34,574 bases of DNA, taken from positions 1 through 34,574 of the forward strand of contig DSAP01000004.1 in the NCBI GenBank assembly GCA_011046415.1, written 5' to 3'. The DNA comes from a bacterium (GTDB taxonomy: Bacteria; Zhuqueibacterota; QNDG01; JABMRT01). A program made the translations under genes and the position numbers. Below are positions 9,577-17,118 of the stretch, in pieces (position 1 is the first letter of the stretch; the number at the start of each line of letters is the position of its first letter). The notes under the pieces were generated by a model. The model ran no database searches. It saw only the letters and a list, made by a program, of their open reading frames with translations, and had not been told where the DNA came from.

Positions 9577-9720
9577 CTATCTCAAAACATCTGCTGCATC
9601 AATCGCCCGAATTTCAGCCGGTGAAGAATACGCAAGGGAATCTCTGCAATCCTTTTGCTTCAGCTCCGATCCGGTTTTTCTTTCTTCGTCCGATAGACCC
9701 GCGAAAATGATGCGGGACAT
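9577..9720 (-). CDS. Possible 47-residue small protein ahead of the ATPase cassette
   Basis: An open frame from ATG (9718-9720) to TAG (9577-9579) fills most of the 163-bp gap between the ddl stop and the ATPase start. It begins 7 nt after the ddl stop and ends 12 nt before the ATPase ATG. The product starts MSRIIFAGLSDEE and is charged and hydrophilic, with a hydrophobic patch only at the start; I recognise no family. The tight, operon-like spacing supports a real gene, but only a weak ribosome site (GTAGG) is seen, so chance or the remnant of another gene remains possible. Confidence 0.35.
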   Translation of the reverse strand: MSRIIFAGLSDEERKTGSELKQKDCRDSLAYSSPAEIRAIDAADVLR

Positions 9721-9727
9721 ATCAAAC

Positions 9728-10822
9728 CTACTGTTTCTGAAACACCGTCGATTCCGTCTCCCGATGCCGCTCCATCGCCAGCTCGATCAGCCGGTCCAGC
9801 AACCGGGAATAGGGAAGCCCCGACGTCTCCCAGAGCTTCGGGTACATGCTGATCGGCGTGAATCCCGGAATCGTGTTGATCTCGTTCACGAACAGATGGC
9901 CGGATCCGCGTTCGTACAGGAAATCCACCCGCGCCATGCCGGCGCAGTCCAACGCCTTGAACGCCATGACGGACCACAGCCGGGCGCGGTCCGCCACATC
10001 GGACGGGATGTCCGCCGGGATCACGATCTCGCTCGCGTCGTCCACGTACTTGGCGGCGTAATCGTAAAATTCGTTCGAGGGGATGATTTCGCCCACGACG
10101 GACGCCTCGGGCCGGTCGTTCCCCAGCACGGCGCATTCCAGCTCGCGCGCCCCCACCGCCTTCTCGACCAGCACCTTGCGGTCGTACCGGCCGGCCGTCT
10201 CCACCGCGGCGCCCAGCGCCTCTTCGGATTTGACCTGAGTGATCCCCACGCTCGACCCCAGATTGGCCGGCTTGACGAAGCAGGGGAATCCGATCTCGCT
10301 CCGGACGCCCCGGAGGATCGCATCGGATTCCTTCTCCCAGGCGCTCCGCGTAAACCAGATGAAATCCGGCGTCGGCAAATCGTTCTGGATGAACATCTGT
10401 TTCATGAGGACCTTGTCCATGCCCAGCGCGGAGCCGAGCACGCCCGCGCCCACGCAGGCCAGCCCGGAAAGCGCGAGTAGTCCCTGCACTGTGCCGTCCT
10501 CGCCGAACGGGCCGTGCAGCACGGGGAAGACCGCATCGACCGGAATCACGGAACCGTCCCCGACGCGCAGGAATCCGCCCAGCGTGGGATCTCCGGCCAT
10601 CACCGCCGGGCCTTCCGCGTTTTCCATCCCCGGGACGGATGAGAGGATTCCGGAATCCTCGATCAGTATCCATCGCCCTTCGCGCGAAATCCTGACGGGA
10701 AGGATGTCGTATTTCTCCCGATCGAGATTGGCGAGCACGGCGACCGCGGACGTCAGAGAAACCTCGTGTTCGGCCGACCGTCCGCCGAACAGCACCGCGA
10801 TCCGTTTTTTCTGATTCTTCAT
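9728..10822 (-). CDS. ddl: D-alanine--D-alanine ligase
   Basis: Cytoplasmic ATP-grasp enzyme that joins two D-alanines for the peptidoglycan pentapeptide. The 364-residue protein starts with IAVLFGGRSAEHEVSL (the N-terminal D-Ala site) and carries VFPVLHGPFGEDG near 90-105. It has the ATP-grasp lysine strand FPCFVKPANLGSSVGI and the omega-loop FYDYAAKY. The metal-binding end is FVNEINTIPGFTPISMYPKLW. The omega-loop tyrosines fit the D-Ala-D-Ala class rather than D-Ala-D-Lac (VanA-type) ligases. The chosen ATG lacks a strong Shine-Dalgarno. It is followed at once by the small reading frame and the ATPase/DUF4276 cassette. Confidence 0.96.
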   Translation of the reverse strand: MKNQKKRIAVLFGGRSAEHEVSLTSAVAVLANLDREKYDILPVRISREGRWILIEDSGILSSVPGMENAEGPAVMAGDPTLGGFLRVGDGSVIPVDAVFPVLHGPFGEDGTVQGLLALSGLACVGAGVLGSALGMDKVLMKQMFIQNDLPTPDFIWFTRSAWEKESDAILRGVRSEIGFPCFVKPANLGSSVGITQVKSEEALGAAVETAGRYDRKVLVEKAVGARELECAVLGNDRPEASVVGEIIPSNEFYDYAAKYVDDASEIVIPADIPSDVADRARLWSVMAFKALDCAGMARVDFLYERGSGHLFVNEINTIPGFTPISMYPKLWETSGLPYSRLLDRLIELAMERHRETESTVFQKQ

Positions 10823-11045
10823 CGCATGTCTTGCCGGATTAACCTGTAAATGAAATCGTCACGCATCCCGGGTTATTTCGGACCGCATCGTGACCGCCGC
10901 GCCGCGTCCCGATCCGGACTGCCCGATCCGGCCGGGGGAACCCTCACATAATACAGATTCCATCGGACTTTTTCAACCCCTTTTCCGTCGGATAAAAACC
11001 CGGGAAGAAAAATCGGGATGATTCGGATCGGCAGGGAGAAACCCG

Positions 11046-12404
11046 TCAGCGGGAAACCGTCGCCTGGTAATTCGACATGTTGTACAGGGGATTCCGGACC
11101 GGTCTGTATAAATCCCCGTCCAGGGGATTGTCTTCCTGCGTATAGATCCAGATCTCATGCGGATCCCAGACCACGATTTCGTCCCGGCAGTCGCCGGTCA
11201 GATCCAGACAGGCGTAGCACATGTCCGGATGGCCGTCGTCGGGAAATTCGAGGACTTTCCTCCCCCATCCGTCATAGGCGCCGCCCTCGTCCACATGGGC
11301 GTTCAGCACGAAGAATTCCTCGCTTTTCCCGGTCCAGTTCAGCGGGAAGCACATGCTGCCGTAATGGGCGGGCTCGAAACTGTGGTAGATCTCGCCGCCG
11401 GAATCGAAAAAATGGATCAGCCCCTGATTGCCCCAGAAATTGACGGAAACGGTCTCCAGTCCGGGCAGATCGTCCCTGAAATTGGCCGTCGCCGGATTCT
11501 GCACATGGCCGACAGAGTGATGCTTCAGGATGCGTCCCTCCGTATCGGCGAAGATTATGCCTTCATCACTCGCGGCGATCAGGATTCCCGGAGGCTTATC
11601 ATCCCGGAAAGGCACGATGGCCACGCCGTCGGCATGGTCCTGCAACACCGGATCGAGCGACCAGATCCGGGTGCCGTCATGGCCGAAAAGGGTATACCCC
11701 ATCAGCAACTCATCCTTTCCGTCCCGGTCGATATCGAAGGAAAAAGGATAATGGCCTGTGTTGCACCGGCCTTCCCAGAGAAGCTCGAGCCGGTTGTTGT
11801 AGGCCCAGAAATGGCGGTACCGGTCCTTGAGGATCATATCGCCGTCGAATCCCTGGCCGGTGAGGTCGCAGAAGAAGAGGCAATCGCCCAGGATGCGGGG
11901 AAAGATGTTGTGCCCCTGCGGGGTGGGTTTTCCGCCGGGGGTGAGAGGCGTGGGCGCCTTCCGGATCGTCATCCCGGTGGCGGCGTCGACGATGTGGATT
12001 TCCTGGTTCATGGTGAAAACGACTTCCGCCTTTCCGTCATGGTCCAGATCATGGATCTGAAAGGCGACATCGTTGGTGAGGCTTGTTTTCCATGCATCGT
12101 CCCCGGCCGTGAGTATCGGGTGCCAGTGTGTGTCGGGATTGATTTTGTTCTGGACGACGACCCGCCTGCCGTCCACATCCCGGACATGCCAGGACGGAGG
12201 CAGATTGTACCGGAAGGTCGAGACGGCCCATTTGCCTTTCGGCCTGGCTTCGTGCAGATAGTGGTATTCCGTATGCGCCCCGACATCGCCTATCAACGGC
12301 CCCCGCGGCAGTTTTTCAAATTCATCGGTGAACAGGATCCGGAACGGGAAGGTGCGGCACAGCAGGGACAGAACGGCGGGATATGCGAACCGTAAAATCT
12401 TCAC
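11046..12404 (-). CDS. Secreted FG-GAP/propeller protein, possibly polysaccharide-lyase-like
   Basis: A 452-residue protein with calcium-binding FG-GAP-type loops DLDHDGKAE (119-127), DIDRDGKDE (224-232) and DLTGDCRDE (about 401-409), separated by beta-rich blades, and ending in an NMSNYQATVS tail. This layout resembles the propeller of PL11 rhamnogalacturonan lyases, but I cannot confirm the catalytic residues. The start is GTG at 12404, overlapping the GH5 stop (GTGA), so the protein is made by coupling to the glucanase. The N-terminus (about 1-25) looks like a signal peptide disturbed by an Arg pair in CRTFPFR. Together with the GH5 gene it suggests use of plant-type polysaccharides. No C-terminal sorting domain is seen. 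Confidence 0.6.
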   Translation of the reverse strand: MKILRFAYPAVLSLLCRTFPFRILFTDEFEKLPRGPLIGDVGAHTEYHYLHEARPKGKWAVSTFRYNLPPSWHVRDVDGRRVVVQNKINPDTHWHPILTAGDDAWKTSLTNDVAFQIHDLDHDGKAEVVFTMNQEIHIVDAATGMTIRKAPTPLTPGGKPTPQGHNIFPRILGDCLFFCDLTGQGFDGDMILKDRYRHFWAYNNRLELLWEGRCNTGHYPFSFDIDRDGKDELLMGYTLFGHDGTRIWSLDPVLQDHADGVAIVPFRDDKPPGILIAASDEGIIFADTEGRILKHHSVGHVQNPATANFRDDLPGLETVSVNFWGNQGLIHFFDSGGEIYHSFEPAHYGSMCFPLNWTGKSEEFFVLNAHVDEGGAYDGWGRKVLEFPDDGHPDMCYACLDLTGDCRDEIVVWDPHEIWIYTQEDNPLDGDLYRPVRNPLYNMSNYQATVSR

Positions 12405-13873
12405 GGCAGGAATTGAATCTTTCTTGTCCAGACTTGTGAACCGGTATCAAAACGGATGAAATAAACACCCGCTTTGAAACGACCCGTTTCCCATGCCACA
12501 CGGTGTATCCCGGGACCATACGCCGACTCCCCGAGATCGGCGACTTTCTGCCCGAGAACATTGAAGACGGAAATATTCACCCGGGCGGCTTCTTTCAGAT
12601 ACAGTCGCACCCCTGCGGACGAGGAAACCGGATTCGGCAAAACGGACAGGTGCTCCACACCCGGATCGCCCCCGGTTTCCCGGTGTTCCTGTACCGGAGT
12701 ACTCGGTTTGGCGCCTTCCATCAGGGCTTCCAATACGCCCGGGTCGACGGCCTCCCCGGTATGGCGATCGAACACCGCACAGCCATGATTTCCGGCGTAT
12801 CCATTGTCCCAACAGAACGGGATCAGACCGTAACGAATCGCCGCATGGGTCACATAGCGATAATAATATTCCCTCGAAGCGATATGCAGGATCAGGTCGT
12901 CTCCCGTCAGGGCGGATCGTTTGGTCGCCCCGTATTCCCCCAGGATCACGGGAATACCCTGATCCACAAACCTGGTTTTCATCGACCGGAACAGGGTCTC
13001 CACGACATCTTCTTCTCCCCAGGTCGCGTTTCGTCCGGGGTTGGTCTCGGAATGATAATCCTTGCCCCAGAAGTAAAACATTTTCCCCCAGCTGGCATCC
13101 TCGGTCAATCCGCAGAAATTCCAGGGCGTATAATAGTGTATTTCCGCCATCAAACGATCCGCGATGTGATCCGCGGGCATGGATGTCATCAACCGGTTGG
13201 TCTTGTCGATGTCTGTGGAGGGACCCTGGATGACCAGGACGCGGGAGGCGTTATTGCCTCCGGTGGCACGGACCGCATCGATGAAGGTCTGGTGATAGGA
13301 CATCAAAACCGCCATCTGGGCGGCGTTCTCCACGTTGGGTTCGTTGGAACCGGCGAAGAGGAGACGCTCGTCATAGTCGTTGAAATAGTCGGCGATCTGC
13401 GTCCAGTAGGCTTCCTGCTTTGTGTTGACCTCTTCCCGCCTGGCTTCGGTCACATTGTTTTCGAGCCAGCCGCCGTCCCAGTGGCCGTTGAGGATGACGT
13501 ACATGTCATTGGCATGGCAATAGTCGATCACTTCCCGGACGCGGTCCAGCCAGTTTTCATCGATTTCGAGAGTGGACGGGTCGGCGCGGTTGTCCCACGC
13601 GCAGGGGATCCGGATGGTATTGAATCCGGCATTCCTCACCGCATCGATCAGCTGCCGGCTGATTTTCGGATTGCCCCAGCCGGTCTCGCCGGAAGGGACT
13701 TCCAGGGAGTTGCCGACATTCCACCCGATCGTCATTTGACTCGCGATTTCGGAAGCGGTCGGCAGTTGTGCGGAAAGCGGCGCGCCGAGAATGAACGCGG
13801 TAAGAATCAGGGGCGAACCTTGTCCGGCAAACAGCCGTTCGAACCGCTTGACGAAGCGAGCTTTCATCTTCAT
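12401..13873 (-). CDS. GH5 family endoglucanase with C-terminal T9SS/FlgD-like domain
   Basis: Secreted retaining glycoside hydrolase, 490 residues. Residues 1-35 form a long signal peptide ending at PLSA. The GH5 barrel follows: WNVGNSLE (51-58), FNTIRIPCAWD (84-94), the acid/base Glu178 in GSNEPN, HYYTPW (246-251) and the nucleophile Glu313 in ILGEYGA. The order fits beta-1,4-glucanases of the GH5_4 type, though the exact substrate (cellulose, xyloglucan, other beta-glucans) is uncertain. From about 408 a compact beta domain with PNP, NVLGQKV and AGVYFIRF matches the type A sorting or FlgD-like tails of FCB bacteria. A site reading AGGAAG sits 7 nt before the ATG. It is the first gene of a coupled pair. 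Confidence 0.9.
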   Translation of the reverse strand: MKMKARFVKRFERLFAGQGSPLILTAFILGAPLSAQLPTASEIASQMTIGWNVGNSLEVPSGETGWGNPKISRQLIDAVRNAGFNTIRIPCAWDNRADPSTLEIDENWLDRVREVIDYCHANDMYVILNGHWDGGWLENNVTEARREEVNTKQEAYWTQIADYFNDYDERLLFAGSNEPNVENAAQMAVLMSYHQTFIDAVRATGGNNASRVLVIQGPSTDIDKTNRLMTSMPADHIADRLMAEIHYYTPWNFCGLTEDASWGKMFYFWGKDYHSETNPGRNATWGEEDVVETLFRSMKTRFVDQGIPVILGEYGATKRSALTGDDLILHIASREYYYRYVTHAAIRYGLIPFCWDNGYAGNHGCAVFDRHTGEAVDPGVLEALMEGAKPSTPVQEHRETGGDPGVEHLSVLPNPVSSSAGVRLYLKEAARVNISVFNVLGQKVADLGESAYGPGIHRVAWETGRFKAGVYFIRFDTGSQVWTRKIQFLP

Positions 13874-13974
13874 GTTGAATCTTCCTTTGATAAATATCTG
13901 TTCAATCCCCTGTCTCGCGATCGCACCGGATTATTGAAAAGGATCCGGTAATCGCCCGGAGCGGAATCCTGTCA

Positions 13975-14003
13975 ATCGTAACCATTTATCCCAAAAAAAA
14001 CAA
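13975..14003 (-). promoter_or_regulatory. Candidate sigma-70-type promoter for the GH5 operon
   Basis: On the minus strand TTGTTT (14003-13998) and TACGAT (13980-13975) are separated by 17 bp, with a run of eight T in and after the first box. A start near 13968 would leave a leader of about 95 nt before the GH5 ATG. Both boxes are imperfect, and many FCB bacteria use a different consensus, so this is tentative. The rest of 13874-14155 shows no gene. Confidence 0.3.
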
Positions 14004-14139
14004 GCATAAAACCTGCGGAAAAGAAAAAAAGCAGGAGAGGAAGATCAACGGTGAATCCGAAAACCGTTCTGTGTTGCTTGTTTTTAAAGACAGTCTGGAA
14101 TCCCCGCCTCGAACAATTCAAGGCTCTTTCAGGCCGGCG

Positions 14140-14163
14140 ACGGATGGTTTTCCGATCATCCGT
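14140..14163 (-). terminator. Possible hairpin at the end of the envelope operon
   Basis: ACGGATG and CATCCGT pair (7 bp) around a 10-nt loop that covers the stop codon of the last gene of the operon. No T-run follows, so an intrinsic terminator is doubtful; it may be a transcript-end structure or chance. Confidence 0.25.
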
Positions 14164-14647
14164 GCGAGTCCGTGGAACCGGCGCGCCCTCTGCTTTTCAG
14201 AATCATGAGAACCCCCACGACGATGAGAAACACGGGCCACAAATCCCCGAATCCGGTGCTGAAAAAAAGAAAAATGACCCCGAGCCCGCCCAGGATCCCG
14301 GCGGGCCAGAACAGCCCGGGATCATGCGGTCCTGCGATATAAAGGGAGACGAAACCGGCGGCCGGGGCCAGCAGGAACACCGGCCACAGAACCGTCATGT
14401 TGTGCCATCCGGAAAGATTCAGATAGAGGAAGAACAGGCCGACCACGGCCAGAATGGTCCCGGGCATCACCAGCCCGTAGTTCTTCCGGTCGAGAAAATA
14501 CCCGATCCAGAAGCCCAGCGCCGGGGCGAGGAGTAACAACGGCCAGAGCAGGGCCATCCCGGCGTCGTTCAGGTTGCCGATCAGAAAAACCACCCCGAAG
14601 ACGATGAGAAAAAGTCCCCAGGCGAAATCATGTTTAACATTTGTCAT
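14156..14647 (-). CDS. Small LiaF/LiaI-like four-helix membrane protein (DUF5668 type)
   Basis: A 163-residue inner-membrane protein built almost wholly of hydrophobic segments (about 8-25, 30-50, 60-78, 85-103, 110-128, 135-150) with internal duplication: the pattern LWPLLLLAPALGF recurs as LWPVFLLAPAAGF and LWPVFLIVVGVLM. This repeated WP-hydrophobic unit is the signature of LiaI/LiaF-like transmembrane regions found in envelope-stress proteins. A strong AGAGGAGG lies 6-8 nt before the ATG. It is the third and last gene of the Omp85-like/toast-rack operon, 65 bp after the toast-rack stop. In Firmicutes LiaF carries such helices and a toast-rack domain on one chain; here they appear to be on two. 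Confidence 0.7.
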   Translation of the reverse strand: MTNVKHDFAWGLFLIVFGVVFLIGNLNDAGMALLWPLLLLAPALGFWIGYFLDRKNYGLVMPGTILAVVGLFFLYLNLSGWHNMTVLWPVFLLAPAAGFVSLYIAGPHDPGLFWPAGILGGLGVIFLFFSTGFGDLWPVFLIVVGVLMILKSRGRAGSTDSHG

Positions 14648-14712
14648 CGCCGCCTCCTCTTCTGGTTCTCCAGCCGTTCTGCATGGAATATTTGATTCAC
14701 CGGTCCGGTGTC

Positions 14713-15564
14713 TCAGCGCCTCTCGACCCGGAGTTCGCCCAGTCCGGGCGTCATTCGCAGGGACATCTGGGTCCCGGCCTCATCGAACCCATCCGTGTAA
14801 AAATAACGGCCCCGCTTGTAGAAATCCGAATCGATGTCCTTGGCGGACAGGAAAGAAAAGGCGCCGCCGATCTGCATGCGGATCCCCGCATCATCGGGCA
14901 GGAGCACATGGGCCTCTCCGATATTGAGACCGACCCGGGCCATGCTGCGGTGGACCAGAGTGCCGGAAAAATCGACGGACAGGCTGCCGATGCCGTGTTT
15001 CAGCTCCGCCTTGTCAAACCGGGCGTTGCCGAGACGCACGAGATTCGCCTCGCCGACATGGAGATGGATATCCATGTAAGTCATGACGATCGGATTCGGC
15101 TCGTCAAAACGCACCGTGAGCTCACCGGCCCAGGATGTGACGTCGAGTTCCTCGATCCGGAGTCCTCCGAGTTCCAGATGGCATTCACCCGCCTTGAGCC
15201 GGGTCTTCAGCCGGATATGCACGGAATCGGGCAAAACCACCCGGACGATGGGACCCCGCATGCCGTCGCGTGTTTTGTACCATTTCCTGCCGTCCACGGC
15301 CACCCGCAGCCGGTTCCGTTTCTCGTCGAAATCGATCCGGGTCCGGACCCTTTCGGTCTCGAATTCGACGTCCACCCCGCCTTTCAGGGTTTCCTTTCCT
15401 TTCTCGATATAGATCTCTCCGGCGTCTACATTCAGGTAGACTTCCAACGGCCGATTCGCGGTCGCCTCGAAGTCCAGTTTTTTCATATCATAATCCTGCG
15501 CCCGCGCGGCCGGAGCCGCAACGAGAATCACACTTAAAATTCCGATAAAGATTAACCTGGCCAT
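14713..15564 (-). CDS. Periplasmic toast-rack/DUF4097-like beta protein
   Basis: A 283-residue exported protein: signal peptide 1-22 (ending APAARA) followed by repeated short beta strands without recognised enzyme motifs. The order of strands, with alternating V-x-V and G-E/G-S turns such as VDAGEIYIEKG, KAGECHLELGG, SWAGELTVRF, HVGEANLVRL and NIGEAHVLLPDDAGIRMQIGG, fits the stacked single-strand beta helix of toast-rack/DUF4097 and LiaF C-terminal domains. GGAGGGCAGG directly precedes the ATG at 15564; the open frame extends upstream into the porin gene but lacks a comparable site. It sits between the Omp85-like barrel and the four-helix membrane gene, which suggests a shared envelope-sensing or surface-remodelling job. 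Confidence 0.75.
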   Translation of the reverse strand: MARLIFIGILSVILVAAPAARAQDYDMKKLDFEATANRPLEVYLNVDAGEIYIEKGKETLKGGVDVEFETERVRTRIDFDEKRNRLRVAVDGRKWYKTRDGMRGPIVRVVLPDSVHIRLKTRLKAGECHLELGGLRIEELDVTSWAGELTVRFDEPNPIVMTYMDIHLHVGEANLVRLGNARFDKAELKHGIGSLSVDFSGTLVHRSMARVGLNIGEAHVLLPDDAGIRMQIGGAFSFLSAKDIDSDFYKRGRYFYTDGFDEAGTQMSLRMTPGLGELRVERR

Positions 15565-15587
15565 CCTGCCCTCCTTCTTGCAAAGAT

Positions 15588-16904
15588 TCAAAACGCCCGG
15601 TTGAGACGCACCCAGAACATGAAGGGTTTGACGCCCGTGTCCGTGCGCCGCGCGATTTCGATCCGGAAATTGCCGCTGTGGCTGGCCAGGGCCAGGCCGG
15701 CATCGCTCCTGATATCCCGGTATGTGATGTCGTCGAATCCGTCGAGCAGATCCAGGCCGGAGTCGACCGTATCCGTCCACCCGGCGTCGGCGAAAAGGAT
15801 GATGTCGAAATGCTCGAGGAAAAAGAACGCGAAATCGTCGGGAAAAATCTGTTTTCCGAGCCGGTATTCGACCTGCGCGAGAAGCATGCGGTTCCCCCCG
15901 GGCCGGCTCCAGGTATCCGGGAACGCCTTATACCGGTATCCGCGCAGGGTGCCGGGACCGCCCAGATAAAACCGTTTCGGCCAGGGCGGATCGCCGTTCG
16001 CCGTGCCCGCCCGCAGGCGGATGTCGATGCCGTCATGAAAGCCGAGCGGCTGATACCGGCGCAGATCCCCCCAGACCCGGTCATACGTAAAATCGCCCCC
16101 GAAATCATCGCCCATGCGTTCACCCTCAATCTGGAGATACCAGCCGCGCGTCGGCACCTTCTTGCTGTTCCGGGTGTCCACGGCGAGCGAGGCCGAGAAC
16201 CCGCGCATTTCACCGGGACCGACGGCCGGATTTTCCCGGAACCGTTTACCGCCTCCGAAAAGCGACCAGTTGGTATTCTTCTCGACGGCCTGGAATTTCT
16301 CGGTATGATATGCCGCGTGGAGTGTCACCGCCTTCGTCAGGTTCTGAACGACATATCCGCTTCCCCCCTCGGAGAGATAAAAATCGTGAAAGTCTTCCTT
16401 CAAAAGGAACGCGGCCAGACTGTTCTCCGTCTCGGGCATGAGCCACCGGTCGGGTGTGTCGATCATCCGGCGGTATTCCCCGCCGAATCCGAACCGGTAT
16501 GTCTCGAAAAACCCTTTCTCGATGCCGATCTGGTATTGAAGCTCCCCGGCCGCGAACGCATATCCCCAGTGTCCGTACAGGAAAGGACGTTGAGGATGAC
16601 GTGCCCGGCCCTCGTCCCGGCTGACCCGCATCCCGGCCGTGAACCCCTCGACACGGTTGTACCGTGTAAAGACCGAAGATCGCTTCCCGTCCTTCCAGTC
16701 TCCCCAGTCGTCGTCCCAGTCATCCCAGTCCTGATCCATCATGCCCCATAAACCCGCCTGAAAGGACCGGGCCGGCGAATCCAGCCGGATTCCGGGGGCG
16801 GATCCGGCCCCGGAGCCCGGCGATACGAACAGCCCGGCGAACAACACCGGAAACAACGCGGAGAGCGTGGGGAAACACCTGTTATTTGGGCCTGTCTGCC
16901 GCAT
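15588..16904 (-). CDS. Omp85/BamA-TamA-like outer-membrane barrel without POTRA domains
   Basis: A 438-residue outer-membrane protein. After a signal peptide (about 1-33) comes a short region with an acid/tryptophan tract (57-73, repeats of DDW and GDW), then alternating amphipathic strands to the C-terminus, which ends in Phe as outer-membrane proteins do. The Omp85 barrel signature FYLGGPGTLRGY (about 331-342) and an early RYNRVEGF motif are clear. It is too short to carry the usual POTRA repeats, so it is unlikely to be the essential BamA. GGGAGGTGCAAT precedes the ATG at 16904. It is the first gene of a three-gene operon and lies about 40 nt downstream of the sigma-54 start site predicted here. 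Confidence 0.82.
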   Translation of the reverse strand: MRQTGPNNRCFPTLSALFPVLFAGLFVSPGSGAGSAPGIRLDSPARSFQAGLWGMMDQDWDDWDDDWGDWKDGKRSSVFTRYNRVEGFTAGMRVSRDEGRARHPQRPFLYGHWGYAFAAGELQYQIGIEKGFFETYRFGFGGEYRRMIDTPDRWLMPETENSLAAFLLKEDFHDFYLSEGGSGYVVQNLTKAVTLHAAYHTEKFQAVEKNTNWSLFGGGKRFRENPAVGPGEMRGFSASLAVDTRNSKKVPTRGWYLQIEGERMGDDFGGDFTYDRVWGDLRRYQPLGFHDGIDIRLRAGTANGDPPWPKRFYLGGPGTLRGYRYKAFPDTWSRPGGNRMLLAQVEYRLGKQIFPDDFAFFFLEHFDIILFADAGWTDTVDSGLDLLDGFDDITYRDIRSDAGLALASHSGNFRIEIARRTDTGVKPFMFWVRLNRAF

Positions 16905-16953
16905 ATTGCACCTCCCTGAAAGTATCCCGTCAAAAGCGTTTGCTCTTCCCTCA

Positions 16954-16970
16954 TGCAACCCGCATGCCAG
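16954..16970 (-). promoter_or_regulatory. Sigma-54 (RpoN) promoter for the envelope operon
   Basis: On the minus strand CTGGCATG-CGGG-TTGCA matches the sigma-54 consensus YTGGCACG-N4-TTGCW at all but one fixed position, with the invariant GG (16968-16967) and GC (16956-16955) at correct spacing. Transcription would start near 16943, giving a leader of about 40 nt to the Omp85-like gene. A sigma-54 activator gene is directly upstream. Confidence 0.8.
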
Positions 16971-17067
16971 ACAGGACATCCCGTTATACGGAATGGATTA
17001 ATGTATTGTTTTCATAAAATCTATCGGAAATGTGAATCAGGCGGGCGGGATGCGGATCGCGGACCAA

Positions 17068-17118
17068 CCGTGTCGATCACGCACAGTCTGGATTCATTAC
17101 TGTGCCGGATCGGCACAG
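17068..17118 (-). promoter_or_regulatory. Tandem enhancer sites for a sigma-54 activator
   Basis: Site 1 (17100-17118) is a perfect 8-bp inverted repeat, CTGTGCCG-ATC-CGGCACAG. Site 2 (17068-17086) shares CTGTGC and the central GATC, with 4 of 6 bases in the other arm. Their centres are 32 bp apart, three helical turns, and lie near -166 and -134 from the predicted sigma-54 start: the same geometry as the paired NtrC sites of enteric glnA. Site 1 overlaps the last codons of the activator gene. An AT-rich stretch (about 16985-17040) between sites and promoter could help looping. Confidence 0.6.

Noticed and set aside
9728-10822. VanA-type D-Ala-D-Lac (vancomycin resistance) ligase
   Set aside because: The omega-loop carries the FYDYAAKY pattern of ordinary D-Ala-D-Ala ligases and no vanH/vanX genes are nearby.
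10980-11045. Terminator after the propeller gene
   Set aside because: Only a 4-bp stem (CCCG/CGGG) before five T residues can be drawn on the minus strand; too weak to list.
15565-15780. N-terminal extension of the toast-rack protein
   Set aside because: It overlaps the end of the Omp85-like gene, is Arg/Gly/Pro-rich, and the internal ATG at 15564 has both a strong ribosome site and a signal peptide.
15588-16904. Essential BamA assembly factor
   Set aside because: The protein is only 438 residues with no room for POTRA repeats and sits in a regulated accessory operon.
17100-17118. Perfect palindrome read as an intrinsic terminator of the response-regulator gene
   Set aside because: No T-run follows on the minus strand (TAATGAATCC), a similar half-conserved copy lies exactly 32 bp away, and a sigma-54 promoter follows; an enhancer reading fits better, though a terminator role is not excluded.
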